DNA of 64,000 nucleotides, from NCBI GenBank assembly GCA_046349915.1, contig JAXMBL010000003.1, positions 868,001 to 932,000 of the forward strand, written 5' to 3'. Positions within the stretch are counted from its first letter, which is position 1. Every line of letters begins with the position of its first letter. Position numbers and translations under genes: made by a program. The notes below the pieces were generated by a model. The model saw only the letters and a list, made by a program, of their open reading frames with translations, did no database searches and was not told where the DNA came from. This stretch comes from CAIXSC01 sp046349915 (GTDB lineage Bacteria > Planctomycetota > Planctomycetia > Pirellulales > Pirellulaceae). This document shows positions 16,344-25,016 of the stretch, piece after piece.

Positions 16344-18650
16344 TCACAGGGCCGGGCCACTTCGAAACTGTAGAGCAAACAGGTCGGCTTCCTGTAATAC
16401 AAATCGGAGTCGAACAGGTTGGCCAGCCAGCGGCGCAAGATTGGAATCTTTGCGCCAGCGAATGGTTTGATCAATCGAGTCGCCCACCAGCGCCTGGCAA
16501 TCTTCCAAGGCGAACCCTGGCAGTGGGACCCCTTGAGCGTTCTGGATCTCTGCCTTGACGCTGCCGCCTGCGCTTGTGGAGTAGTTGAGTGAAAGTTCTT
16601 GACCCGCGAAAACCAAGGGATGAGTGATCAACTCGCCAGCATCAGCGCCGCCATGCACGGAGGCAAACCCGTCGGTGCGGAGAGTGAAACGACGAAAAGG
16701 CGTGGTGTAGATCGACATCTCGTTCGGACCAGTAGGCACAACGTTCAATGCGGCGTAGTTGGAGCGATTGCCCCAACGAGCGGGGTCCAGTCCGGGGCGA
16801 ATGAATGCTTCGCGGAACGTTCGATCGTACGGTCGGTCGCCGCGAGCGGTCATGAACATGATGTCCGTACTTTCACCCCGACCGGGATGGAATCGCGTGG
16901 GAAGAGCGATGTAGATGTGCGGGGCGCGGAAGTACGGATGAGTCAAGCTGGTGTAAATATGCTCGCCGGGAAAATTAGGATTCATCGGCGTCGGTACGGT
17001 CCAGTGGATGAAGTCGGTGGACGTCGCACGCGAGACTGATCGCAGGCCATCGAGTCGCCATTCGGTGGCCGTGCTGACTCCCGCGGTGAATGTTCGCACG
17101 TAGGCGACGTATTTTTGCTCGGCTTCCGACCAGAAGGAGACATTCTGCGAATCGAATGCGCCTTGAGTCATCACGGGCTTGTCGTGCAAACGGCGCCAAT
17201 GGATTCCATCCCCGGATGTAAAGGCAATCAAGCCGCCGCCGGGATTCCTGAGAATCGTGCCTGCGAGCGCCTTGAAGCGTTCGTTCGCAGGCACGCCTGG
17301 GCGAGTGTCGAGAAAGGGCGAGAAATTATGACAGACGCTTTTCTCGTGCAGAATCACGTTGTTTTGTTTGGTTCCTTCCAACTCGTACAGTCCAAGCTGC
17401 GGCTTGATCCAGTGAATGCCATCCTTGCTCTCGCAATAGCGAGTTACTTCGGTGCTATCGCCGTCAAATTTCGCGCCGCGCCCGTCGCGAGTGTAGAGTC
17501 GAAACAGATCGCCATCCTTGATGACCGTGCCGTATTCGAGCGAGTTGGCTGGCTCGGACATCGGCGGAGCGAGCTGCGGCTCGTGCAATTTGAGCGTCGT
17601 GTTCTCCAGCCGATCAATCAGGTATCGATCAATGAACAACTCGCGTCGCGAGCCAATCTCACGCACCGGCGAAGGGACCGGCATTTTGGCGAGGTAGATG
17701 CTGGTCTTGCCTTCGTGGGACGAGTAGTAACTGATCCAGAGGAAGTCGTTGTAGAGAACGAGACCGGCGTAGCTAGTGTCGCCGCCCGAGGGAAGTTCCA
17801 GGAACTCGGTCAGCTTCGCGGTTTCTGGATCGATCCAGCACAACGAGGTTCGCACGCGGCCGTCGTAGAGTCTTACCGCGGCGAGTAATCGCCCATCGGG
17901 CATGCGAATCATGTGAGGGCCGCCGATTCGCACTTGGAGGTCTTTCCACTTCCACTCCTTGTAAGGTGCCTGCGAAATTCCCAACAAGCCCGTATTCGAT
18001 TGGTTTCCTTTCCCATCGCGACGCAACAGGCAGTAGGCGGTGTCGCCGACGAAGACGATTGATGTTTCGTTGGGGTAACCGTCCTCGTACAGTTTTTCGA
18101 CCAGAGTGTCGAATCGCTTTCCATCTTTGCTGGAGTACAGCCTGACGGACTTCTGCTCACCGCAACCGTAGCCGATGCCGTACGCGATTCCCTGATGCCA
18201 AGTCACTCGCCACAGCCAGAAATTGGGATCGCCAATCGCATGCTTCTCGCTCCAAGTTCGTCCATCGGCGGAGAACCAGGCGAGTGACTGGTGAGTGTGT
18301 TTTGACTTGTCGTGAAGGGCTTCCGCGCCGCAGAGCATCAATTGTCCGTCGGGCGTCACCGTGATTTTGGCGTCGCGCAGGTCTGAGTTGTTGGACGTGA
18401 TCAGCGCCGCCGATTCCCACTTAACGCCATCGGTGGAAGAGATAACTCGCAACGCTCCATCAGGTGAGACGTGCCCTTTTCCTTCTCGGAAGACACAGAA
18501 CCACCGATCGTGAAAACGAACAAGGTCGGTAAAGGCGTTATGCGGCGCCTGGTCCCAGATCTTCGTCGCACTTGATTTGGGAATCGGCTCGAGAGCGCTA
18601 ACGCTGTGGGAAACACTCAATACCAGCACGACCAAAAGAAGGTGCTTCAT
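16344..18650 (-). CDS. Exported double beta-propeller protein (sialidase-like plus GH32/GH43-like)
   Basis: 768 residues with a signal peptide (MKHLLLVVLVLSVSHSVSA) and GAGGA 5 bases before the ATG. Residues about 25-330 look like a sialidase/BNR-type propeller, with repeats such as SSTDGVKWESAALI, FSADGRTWSEKHAI and YSSKDGKRFDTLVE. From about 340 a second unit starts with GSRRELFIDRYLIDRLENTT, the usual N-terminus of the planctomycete glycosyl hydrolase-like five-bladed proteins, with CESKDGIHWIKPQLGLYELE and SGDGIHWRRLHDKPVM. These two parts normally occur as separate proteins, so this looks like a gene fusion. No catalytic residues can be assigned with confidence. It precedes the large DUF1549/DUF1553 gene, suggesting a carbohydrate substrate. 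Confidence 0.85.
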   Translation of the reverse strand: MKHLLLVVLVLSVSHSVSALEPIPKSSATKIWDQAPHNAFTDLVRFHDRWFCVFREGKGHVSPDGALRVISSTDGVKWESAALITSNNSDLRDAKITVTPDGQLMLCGAEALHDKSKHTHQSLAWFSADGRTWSEKHAIGDPNFWLWRVTWHQGIAYGIGYGCGEQKSVRLYSSKDGKRFDTLVEKLYEDGYPNETSIVFVGDTAYCLLRRDGKGNQSNTGLLGISQAPYKEWKWKDLQVRIGGPHMIRMPDGRLLAAVRLYDGRVRTSLCWIDPETAKLTEFLELPSGGDTSYAGLVLYNDFLWISYYSSHEGKTSIYLAKMPVPSPVREIGSRRELFIDRYLIDRLENTTLKLHEPQLAPPMSEPANSLEYGTVIKDGDLFRLYTRDGRGAKFDGDSTEVTRYCESKDGIHWIKPQLGLYELEGTKQNNVILHEKSVCHNFSPFLDTRPGVPANERFKALAGTILRNPGGGLIAFTSGDGIHWRRLHDKPVMTQGAFDSQNVSFWSEAEQKYVAYVRTFTAGVSTATEWRLDGLRSVSRATSTDFIHWTVPTPMNPNFPGEHIYTSLTHPYFRAPHIYIALPTRFHPGRGESTDIMFMTARGDRPYDRTFREAFIRPGLDPARWGNRSNYAALNVVPTGPNEMSIYTTPFRRFTLRTDGFASVHGGADAGELITHPLVFAGQELSLNYSTSAGGSVKAEIQNAQGVPLPGFALEDCQALVGDSIDQTIRWRKDSNLAPLAGQPVRLRFVLQEADLFALQFRSGPAL

Positions 18651-18810
18651 CGGATCCTCTGGTTGCGGCGATCAGCGACCGAGGCAGTCGAGTCGCCGGA
18701 ATGGTAGGAGGCGGGACGTTGGAGAACGCAAGTTCCCCAAGCCGATTGATGATAGCCGAATCGAAGCGTCGAGTCGACGTGAAGCCGACGTCGATCGTTC
18801 TGGTCCGGAC

Positions 18811-19054
18811 GTGTTTGGTTGGATCGATGGGTGGTTCGTGATTCACGGACGGAATTCTTGCGAATTCCGCTACAAGACGGACGCGGATTTTCTGACTGGA
18901 GCGTGTTTGGTTGGATCGACGGGTGGTTCGTGGTTCACGGACGGAATTCTTGCGAATTCCGCTACAGGACGGACGCGGATTTTCTGGCTGGAGCGGGGTT
19001 TGGTTGGATCGATGGGGGGTTCGTGATTCACGGACGGAATTCTTGCGAATTCCG
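18811..19054. repeat. Three direct repeats of about 92 bp, each with a GGAATTC hairpin
   Basis: Copies begin at about 18811, 18903 and 18996 (spacing 92 and 93 bp), each starting near GTTTGGTTGGATCGA and containing CGGAATTC-TTGC-GAATTCCG, a perfect 8-bp stem with a 4-base loop, at 18850-18869, 18942-18961 and 19035-19054. The third copy diverges after the hairpin. The array fills most of the 485-bp gap (18651-19135) between two minus-strand genes; no gene is credible here. Confidence 0.93.
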
Positions 19055-19135
19055 CTACGAAATCCTCCCCCCATTTCCGTGATCTTCCGTGCCCTTCCGT
19101 GGCCAAATCCTCCCCGCGATTTCCGCGGCATCAAG

Positions 19136-20734
19136 CTAGGCGCCGTCCGGACGGTTGCGAGCTAACGTTTCGATCTCGGAGGGCGGCAACGCTCGTTGGT
19201 AAATTCGCAAGTCTCGAATCTTGCCATTGAAGTTGCCATTGATCCCGCCGCCAAGCGTCAATGGCGCGTCGGTATCAAGCAGGTAGTGGCTCGCATCGAA
19301 CTCGGGGGATTGCGCGACCTGTTTGCCATCGACATGGAGCGTTAGGCGCGAGGACGAGCGAGTGGCGACGATATGATGCCAAGCGGACGACAGCGAGTGG
19401 CCTGACTGAACCTGTTGTCCCGCCGCGAACGCAAAGACCTTCCCCGACGGGAGTGTGGCGCAAAACACTTGCCCCTCGTGTTCGGCCATGGTCCACGCGC
19501 GGCGATATTTGACATCGGGTGTGTGGTCGAGTCGTTCGAGACGCTTCCACGACCCTTCGCGTTCGTAGGCGTAGACCTCGGCGAGTGGCAAGGTGCCGGC
19601 CAGGAAGCGACCGTTGTGGACTACCATGCCCATGACTTCGAGCTCTTCACCGAGTCGCCCAGTGTCGGTCCAGCGATTGATCGCCTCGAACCGAAACACT
19701 CGACCACTTGGCCAAGTGGCGACATGTAGCTTGCCTTGGTATGGCGCGAATGCGTAAGTCTGAGTGTTGTCGCCAAGTTGACCGCAGTCGGTCCATTGCT
19801 GACCGTCAAACCGATAGACTCGACCGCCATCGTAGCTGGTCGCGTAAAGATGTCCGTCATGGAAGGTCAATGACTCGACTCGCTTGGGACCGAGTTCACC
19901 GGTGGTCCGATCGGGACCTAGAGGCGCGGGGAGGCGAGTCCAGGTTTTGTCCTGTTCGTAGCGAAAGAAGCCAGGAGGCTGGTAGAGCGAGGAGGCGTAC
20001 AGTCGACCGCGGAAAACGACCAAGCCGCCGACCGCTTCCGTGTCGGGCAATTGTCCGCAATCGCGCCAAGACGAACCGCCTTCGTAGCGAAAGATGCGAC
20101 CGCCAAGAGTTAGGTTCTCGGACTCGGGCAGGCTTGAACCAGCAACTCGATACTTGCCGGTGCCTGCATACAAGTGGCCTTGGAATTCGGCCAACGCGGT
20201 GACACTGTTCGAGCCATCAGGCGCGCCGCAATCGTTCCACTGTTGCTTGCCCGCATAGCGGTAGACTCGACCCGTTTGATCCTTGCCCGGCTCGCAGGTG
20301 CCGGCGTACAGAGTGCCCTCGTGGGTGGCGAGCGAGAAGGCGAAGAGCGCCTTGCCGGGCCGGCCGCAATCCTGCCACGGAGTGGAGCGGTCGTTGTCGA
20401 TGCCAAACTGTAAATGACGCCAGTTGGCTTGATTCGACGTGACGCCTGCGTTGGTTTTGAGTGTGAGATGAAAGCCTCGTCGTTGGCTGGCGTCGTACTG
20501 ACTGACGAGATCGCCGGGCAAACGATCGGACGTCTCGTCGGACTTGGCCCAGAGTGCAATCGTAAAGTCACCCTTACCTAGTCGCGGCGCGTCGGTTGAG
20601 GGGATTTGTTGAGGCTGGTCGACGGTTGGCCAACTCAGTACCGCGTTCTTTGCATCTTGAGAGGGTTTGTCCGCGGCGATTGTTGGGGCCGCGAAGAGAA
20701 AAAGCGTTGGCAGCACGAGTGTCGCGAGTCGCAT
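19136..20734 (-). CDS. Exported LamG-type protein with an inserted seven-bladed propeller
   Basis: 532 residues with signal peptide (MRLATLVLPTLFLFAAPTIA). Residues about 50-112 resemble the first half of a LamG/concanavalin-like fold (GKGDFTIALWAKSDE, QYDASQRRGFHLTLK). The second half appears only after residue 440 (AWHHIVATRSSSRLTLHVDG, LGGGINGNFNGKIRDLRIYQ). In between are seven repeats of a propeller blade with the pattern EGTLYAGT / QGHLYAGT / RGRLYASS / DGHLYATS / QGKLHVAT / NGRFLAGT / EGQVFCAT, several followed by RxFRY..W.DCG. The arrangement is a propeller inserted into a loop of a LamG domain. It probably binds a glycan or cell-surface polymer; no enzymatic motif is visible. Confidence 0.8.
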   Translation of the reverse strand: MRLATLVLPTLFLFAAPTIAADKPSQDAKNAVLSWPTVDQPQQIPSTDAPRLGKGDFTIALWAKSDETSDRLPGDLVSQYDASQRRGFHLTLKTNAGVTSNQANWRHLQFGIDNDRSTPWQDCGRPGKALFAFSLATHEGTLYAGTCEPGKDQTGRVYRYAGKQQWNDCGAPDGSNSVTALAEFQGHLYAGTGKYRVAGSSLPESENLTLGGRIFRYEGGSSWRDCGQLPDTEAVGGLVVFRGRLYASSLYQPPGFFRYEQDKTWTRLPAPLGPDRTTGELGPKRVESLTFHDGHLYATSYDGGRVYRFDGQQWTDCGQLGDNTQTYAFAPYQGKLHVATWPSGRVFRFEAINRWTDTGRLGEELEVMGMVVHNGRFLAGTLPLAEVYAYEREGSWKRLERLDHTPDVKYRRAWTMAEHEGQVFCATLPSGKVFAFAAGQQVQSGHSLSSAWHHIVATRSSSRLTLHVDGKQVAQSPEFDASHYLLDTDAPLTLGGGINGNFNGKIRDLRIYQRALPPSEIETLARNRPDGA

Positions 20735-20816
20735 GTTGGCGTGACCTCTACTACATCAGTCAGCGTTAAGTGTTTACTTTAGTGGAACTCATCGTATGGA
20801 AATGGCGATTCGACAC

Positions 20817-20888
20817 ATAGTCGTGGATCGCTCCGCGATCCAACGCTCCGGCGGAAAGGCGTTGGATCGCGGAGCGATCCACGACTAT
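20817..20888. repeat. Hairpin element, 30-bp perfect arms, copy 1
   Basis: Arms 20817-20846 and 20859-20888 are perfect inverted copies (ATAGTCGTGGATCGCTCCGC at the outer left) around a 12-base loop. An almost identical element lies at 24912-24985. No T-run follows either arm, so simple terminator function is not evident. It lies 45 bp downstream of the SDR stop codon, in the 199-bp gap before the LamG gene. Confidence 0.96.
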
Positions 20889-20933
20889 ATGAAACTGTCG
20901 CTGTCCAACTAAAACGTCACTTGGCTCCTTTTG

Positions 20934-21758
20934 CTACTTGGCCCATTTCGTTAAGGGCCGCTGTTCATGGCCAGGTGTGCCGCCCGCGTTCATCGCCATG
21001 TTGCCGCCATCCATGGGGATGATCGCGCCGGTGATCCAGCGCGAGGCGTCCGACGCCAGCAGAACGGCCAGCCCCATGATATCGTTTGGCTGGCCCAGTC
21101 GCCCCGTGGGGATGCCTCGCAGGAAGCGACCTTCCAGCGTGGGGTCTTCGGCCATGCGAGCTTCCAGGCTGGGGTTGACCACTTGCGCCGGCGTGACGCA
21201 GTTGACCCGCACGCCGCGATAGCTCCACTCGGTGCTCAATTCGCGAGTCATCTGAATCACGGCCCCCATCGCCATACTGTAGGCGATATGTCCTCGCCCA
21301 AGCGCCGTGGAACTCGCCAGCGACCCGATGTTCATGATCGAACCGGCCCCTTGAGCAAGCATCCTGCGGCCTGCTTCCTGGCACATCGCGAACCGACCCA
21401 CGACCAGATTTTGCAAGACGCGATGGAGGTCGGCGATCGTCAAGTCTTCGGGCTTGCACAGATGCCCATCGCCAGCAATGTTCCCCAGAAAATCAACTCG
21501 TCCAAACTGGTCATCCACCAATCGAAACAACTCGGCGATGGCGTTGGGATCCGAGACGTCGGTTTCGGCGACCAGCGTCGTTCGGCCAAGTGTCTGAATC
21601 TGTTGCGCAGTGGCTTCGGCGCCCAGGCGGTTACGATCGACCAGGACCACGTTGGCGCCGTGTTGAGCGAGTGCGAGCGCCGTGGCGCGTCCTAATCCTT
21701 GAGCGGCGCCGGACACCACCGCGACTCGCCCAGTCAATGAAAAAAGTTCGCTGGTCAT
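20934..21758 (-). CDS. SDR-family oxidoreductase with an altered YxxxK motif
   Basis: 274 residues, classical SDR length. The cofactor motif is SGAAQGLGRA (about 16-25), with NIAGDGHL and MDGGNMAMNAGG as usual. The active-site region reads GSLASSTALGRGHIAYSMAM: the serine and tyrosine are present but the lysine four residues after tyrosine is methionine. That lysine normally lowers the tyrosine pKa and holds the nicotinamide ribose, so catalysis may be lost or altered. The gene starts 12 bp after the MFS transporter gene, in one unit with it and the cyclase gene. An inactive paralogue or a sequencing error are alternatives. Confidence 0.9.
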   Translation of the reverse strand: MTSELFSLTGRVAVVSGAAQGLGRATALALAQHGANVVLVDRNRLGAEATAQQIQTLGRTTLVAETDVSDPNAIAELFRLVDDQFGRVDFLGNIAGDGHLCKPEDLTIADLHRVLQNLVVGRFAMCQEAGRRMLAQGAGSIMNIGSLASSTALGRGHIAYSMAMGAVIQMTRELSTEWSYRGVRVNCVTPAQVVNPSLEARMAEDPTLEGRFLRGIPTGRLGQPNDIMGLAVLLASDASRWITGAIIPMDGGNMAMNAGGTPGHEQRPLTKWAK

Positions 21759-21770
21759 CGCTAGGAATTC

Positions 21771-23078
21771 CTAATCGGAGGTGCGGGGACGATGGAAATC
21801 TCGGAGTGAGGCGGCGGTCAGTATGCTGCCTGCCAACAGGATCGCGGCCATCGACCACAGGCCCAACTGGCCCAGAATCGACGCGCCGAAGAAGCCGCCA
21901 ATGTTGGCGACCGAGTTAATCAAGGCAATGCCGCCCGCGGCGGCGGTTCCCGACAGAAACGCACTGGGAATCGTCCAGAAGACCGGGAGCATGCTCATCA
22001 TGCCCGCTTGGGCCAGGCATAAACCGGCGAGCGCAATGGATGGCGAGGGGGCGAGCGCTACCAGCGACCAGCCCACGGCCGCCGCGAGTGCTGATGCCAT
22101 CAAGTGCCAACGACGTTCGCCCGTGCGATCGGAACTAACGCCCACCAGCGACATCGCAATAATGGCGCACAAGTGAGGCAGGGCGGTCAGCAAGCCAATC
22201 TGAAAATTGGAGGCTCGTTGATACTGTTCCTTGATGAGAGTCGGAAAGTATGCGGCGCCCGCGTTCGAGCCGACGGCGACCGTAAAGTAGATCGCAATCA
22301 ACAACCAGACTCGTGGTTGAAGCATGGCGCTCCAGCGATCTGGACCATGTTGAGCGCGTCGCGCTCGGTCTTCTTCCGCTAAATGGTCCACCAACCAACG
22401 ACGCTGCGAGTCGGATAGCCAATGTGCGTCCTTCGGCGAATCTTTGAGGTAGAGCAAGACCGCGAAGCCAACGAGCGATGTGGGCAATCCCTCCAGGATG
22501 AACAGCCACTGCCAACCGTGCCAGCCATTGACGCCATCGAAGTGGTCCATGATCCATCCCGACAGCGGATTGCCAAACACATTCGAGAGGCCGATGGCCA
22601 GCATGAAGAAGGCCGTCATCTTGGCGCGTTGACGATCGGGAAACCAATCACTGAGATACAAGATGATTCCGGGAAAGAAACCTGCCTCGGCGATCCCCAA
22701 CAAGATGCGAAGTGCGTAGAACGTCCAGATGTCGCGAGCAAACATGGTGGCCGCCGAAACCAACCCCCATGTGATCATGATCCGAGCGATCCAGCGTCGC
22801 GCGCCAAAGCGACGCATCAACAGATTGCTCGGCACCTCAAAGAGAATATAGCCGACATAGAACATGCCGTACCCGAGGTCGAACGTCGCCTTGCTTAACC
22901 CGAGATCTTCTTGCATCGCGAGTCGAGCGAATCCGACGTTAGCTCGGTCCAGGATATTCAATACGTACAACAGGCAGATGAACGGAACGATCCGCCAGGC
23001 AACCTGCCGCAGAGTGGCTGCGGCGAGTGGATTGTCAGCGGTCAGGGAGCCGTCGAGCGAACGGTGATCGTGACTCAT
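21771..23078 (-). CDS. MFS transporter, anion:cation symporter (ACS) type
   Basis: 435 residues from the ATG at 23078; a longer frame would run into the cyclase gene and adds no membrane segment. About twelve hydrophobic segments are visible. The first helix contains LLYVLNILDRANVGFARLAM, the signature of the ACS family that imports organic acids such as tartrate, glucarate or phthalate derivatives, followed by YGMFYVGYILFEVPSNLL and FPGIILYLSDWFPDRQRAKM. It lies 19 bp after the cyclase gene and 12 bp before the SDR gene, so import of an acid substrate processed by those two enzymes is a reasonable inference. Confidence 0.93.
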   Translation of the reverse strand: MSHDHRSLDGSLTADNPLAAATLRQVAWRIVPFICLLYVLNILDRANVGFARLAMQEDLGLSKATFDLGYGMFYVGYILFEVPSNLLMRRFGARRWIARIMITWGLVSAATMFARDIWTFYALRILLGIAEAGFFPGIILYLSDWFPDRQRAKMTAFFMLAIGLSNVFGNPLSGWIMDHFDGVNGWHGWQWLFILEGLPTSLVGFAVLLYLKDSPKDAHWLSDSQRRWLVDHLAEEDRARRAQHGPDRWSAMLQPRVWLLIAIYFTVAVGSNAGAAYFPTLIKEQYQRASNFQIGLLTALPHLCAIIAMSLVGVSSDRTGERRWHLMASALAAAVGWSLVALAPSPSIALAGLCLAQAGMMSMLPVFWTIPSAFLSGTAAAGGIALINSVANIGGFFGASILGQLGLWSMAAILLAGSILTAASLRDFHRPRTSD

Positions 23079-23097
23079 GGGTTTCCCCGAAGATTGG

Positions 23098-24828
23098 TTA
23101 CCACAACACGATCGCGCGACCAGGGCCGCCATGGCAATCACGCACCTTAACGGCGGCGAACAAGAAGTACGCGCCTTGCGCGGGGATCTTGCCGACATTC
23201 GTCAGGAACTCGACGCCGACCATCTCGCGGCTCCCCAACGCCCAGTAAGTCATCAACGCTCGCTTGGGATCGACGCCGCCCAGATCGGGCGCGTCGCTCG
23301 CCACGCAACGAATGCCTCGCTGCTTCAAATAGACGATCGTGTCGGGGCCAGGCGCGGGCCAACCTTCCGCTTTGCCTTGCAATGGTTCGAGCCATAGACC
23401 GGTGTCGGCCGGTTGTGGTCGCAGGTGTTTGTCGTTGTGCCCCGTCTGGAAAACGACAACGTCTCCCGGACGCAACTCGCCCGCTGTCTTTTCGTAGTTG
23501 CGTACGTGGTCAACCGTGATTTCGGGTGAAGCGGGCCAACTGGCGGGCTTCGTGGAACCGACGAGCGACCGAACATCGATCACTCGCGCCTCGCCGCACG
23601 TCCAGTCGATCGGCACTTGCTCGGTCGTCATCGTGCTTGTACCGCGACGTCCGTATTTCTTCTCATATTCCTCGAGCCACCCGCGTATCTCGGGTGCATA
23701 AGGAATGGGCTTCTCGTCCGCGGGAAGAGCGTACGAAGGAGGGACCAAATGAGTGCCAGCCATGGCATCCATCAGATGCCCATGGTGCCACATGTCGAGG
23801 TATTCCGAGTACAGGAAGTCGATCTTCAAATAGACTTGGCGATGAGTGCCTGTGTCGATGCCGGGGGACGTCAGCGGCAACTTGGGCGACAGAGTAGGGG
23901 AGAGGTCCAACGCTCGTTTCGCTCGACAGGCCTCGATCAAGCGTTGAGGCAATTTACCGCCGACGATCGAGAACGCTCGGCCTTCTCCATAAGGGCCTCC
24001 CTCGTGCTTCGGACCCAACAGGCAATAGAACGCGCCTGTTGCGGGGAGCTCGCCTAGCCGAGTCGCTCCTTCCGTCCAGATCATGCCGTACTTGAGGCCT
24101 GCGTAATGGGTCGGTTCCGCCAAGTCGGGCAGCGGCCCCATGCTGGCGCTATCGGTGCCGACGGTCAACACGCCTCGCTTCCCCAAAAACTCCATGCAGT
24201 CAGGATCAGGATCGGGATAACCCGGCGCTTTGCGGTCAAGTATCTCGGCGATGAAGCGACGTCCCTCGGGCAACGGACGATAGTATTTGTCCGAGTAGTC
24301 GCTGCGAAACAGGACGACATCGCCGCCACGCACGGTTCGGTGTTGCTTTTCAAAGCGTTCGACATGAGCGGGACGCACCAAAGGACTCGTCCCCTTCGGC
24401 GCCTGATCCAACAGTTCTCGCACATCGAGCACGCATGCCTCGCCGCCGAATTGCCACGGTTCGATCTTGTCGGTGTAAGCGAGTCCCAGTGGGCCGGACT
24501 TCTCGCGCTTCAACTCGGGGCGAGCGACCGAGTGCGGAGGGACGTCCAATTGCGTGCCTGTATTGCCGTCGATTAACAGCGTGTCGATGTTGTACGCCGA
24601 CTCCGCGCCAATCGTTCGCGAATGGATGATCGCGAATCGAGGAAACGGATGACTCGGCCAAGTGCAGGGATACTCGGGGGCGATCAACAGCGAGTGGTCG
24701 ACAAAGCGTGGCTCTTCGCCAAGAGCTCCAACAGCTCCACTGTGCCAACAGATTACCGCGAGTATCGCCGCGGCGAGTGTTGAACTCGCTCGCTGATACG
24801 GCGGGTGTAGAAGTCGATCCGCGCTCAT
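23098..24828 (-). CDS. Exported protein with two tandem cyclase (PF04199) domains
   Basis: 576 residues from the ATG at 24828, which has GGGAGG 6 bases upstream; an ATG 12 codons earlier lacks this. A hydrophobic signal (STLAAAILAVICWHSGAVGA) follows. Two cyclase-family halves are seen: about 45-310 (FVDHSLLIAPEYP, GNTGTQLDVPPHS, RGGDVVLFRSDYSDK) and about 315-576 (HHGHLMDAMAGTHLVPPSYA, RPGDVVVFQTGHNDK). The family motif HxGTHxDxPxH is split: the first half has GTQLDVPPH (one histidine lost), the second has GTHLVPP (aspartate lost). The family includes formamidases and other metal hydrolases. It leads the cyclase-MFS-SDR cassette. Confidence 0.86.
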   Translation of the reverse strand: MSADRLLHPPYQRASSTLAAAILAVICWHSGAVGALGEEPRFVDHSLLIAPEYPCTWPSHPFPRFAIIHSRTIGAESAYNIDTLLIDGNTGTQLDVPPHSVARPELKREKSGPLGLAYTDKIEPWQFGGEACVLDVRELLDQAPKGTSPLVRPAHVERFEKQHRTVRGGDVVLFRSDYSDKYYRPLPEGRRFIAEILDRKAPGYPDPDPDCMEFLGKRGVLTVGTDSASMGPLPDLAEPTHYAGLKYGMIWTEGATRLGELPATGAFYCLLGPKHEGGPYGEGRAFSIVGGKLPQRLIEACRAKRALDLSPTLSPKLPLTSPGIDTGTHRQVYLKIDFLYSEYLDMWHHGHLMDAMAGTHLVPPSYALPADEKPIPYAPEIRGWLEEYEKKYGRRGTSTMTTEQVPIDWTCGEARVIDVRSLVGSTKPASWPASPEITVDHVRNYEKTAGELRPGDVVVFQTGHNDKHLRPQPADTGLWLEPLQGKAEGWPAPGPDTIVYLKQRGIRCVASDAPDLGGVDPKRALMTYWALGSREMVGVEFLTNVGKIPAQGAYFLFAAVKVRDCHGGPGRAIVLW

Positions 24829-24911
24829 CGATTTCCTCCCTCTGCCTAAATTGGACAGCACCAAGTTTATCTGTTTCAGGCAGTGTTAAGTGTGGAAAAG
24901 GCCGTGACGGC

Positions 24912-24985
24912 CATAGTCGTGGATCGCTCCGCGATCCAACGCTTGGACTTAGCGGCGTTGGATCGCGGAGCGATCCACGACTATG
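24912..24985. repeat. Hairpin element, 30-31 bp perfect arms, copy 2
   Basis: Arms 24913-24942 and 24955-24984 (one more base pair if 24912 and 24985 are counted) around a 12-base loop. The arm sequence is identical to that at 20817-20888 but the loop differs. It lies 84 bp upstream of the cyclase start, so the two elements bracket the cyclase-MFS-SDR cassette. Confidence 0.96.
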
Positions 24986-25016
24986 TGAACCCGCCGCAGT
25001 CCAATTAATCAAGTGC

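Noticed and set aside
20817..20888. Simple intrinsic terminator
   Set aside because: No T-run follows the stem on either strand, and the same element lies upstream of the cassette at 24912.
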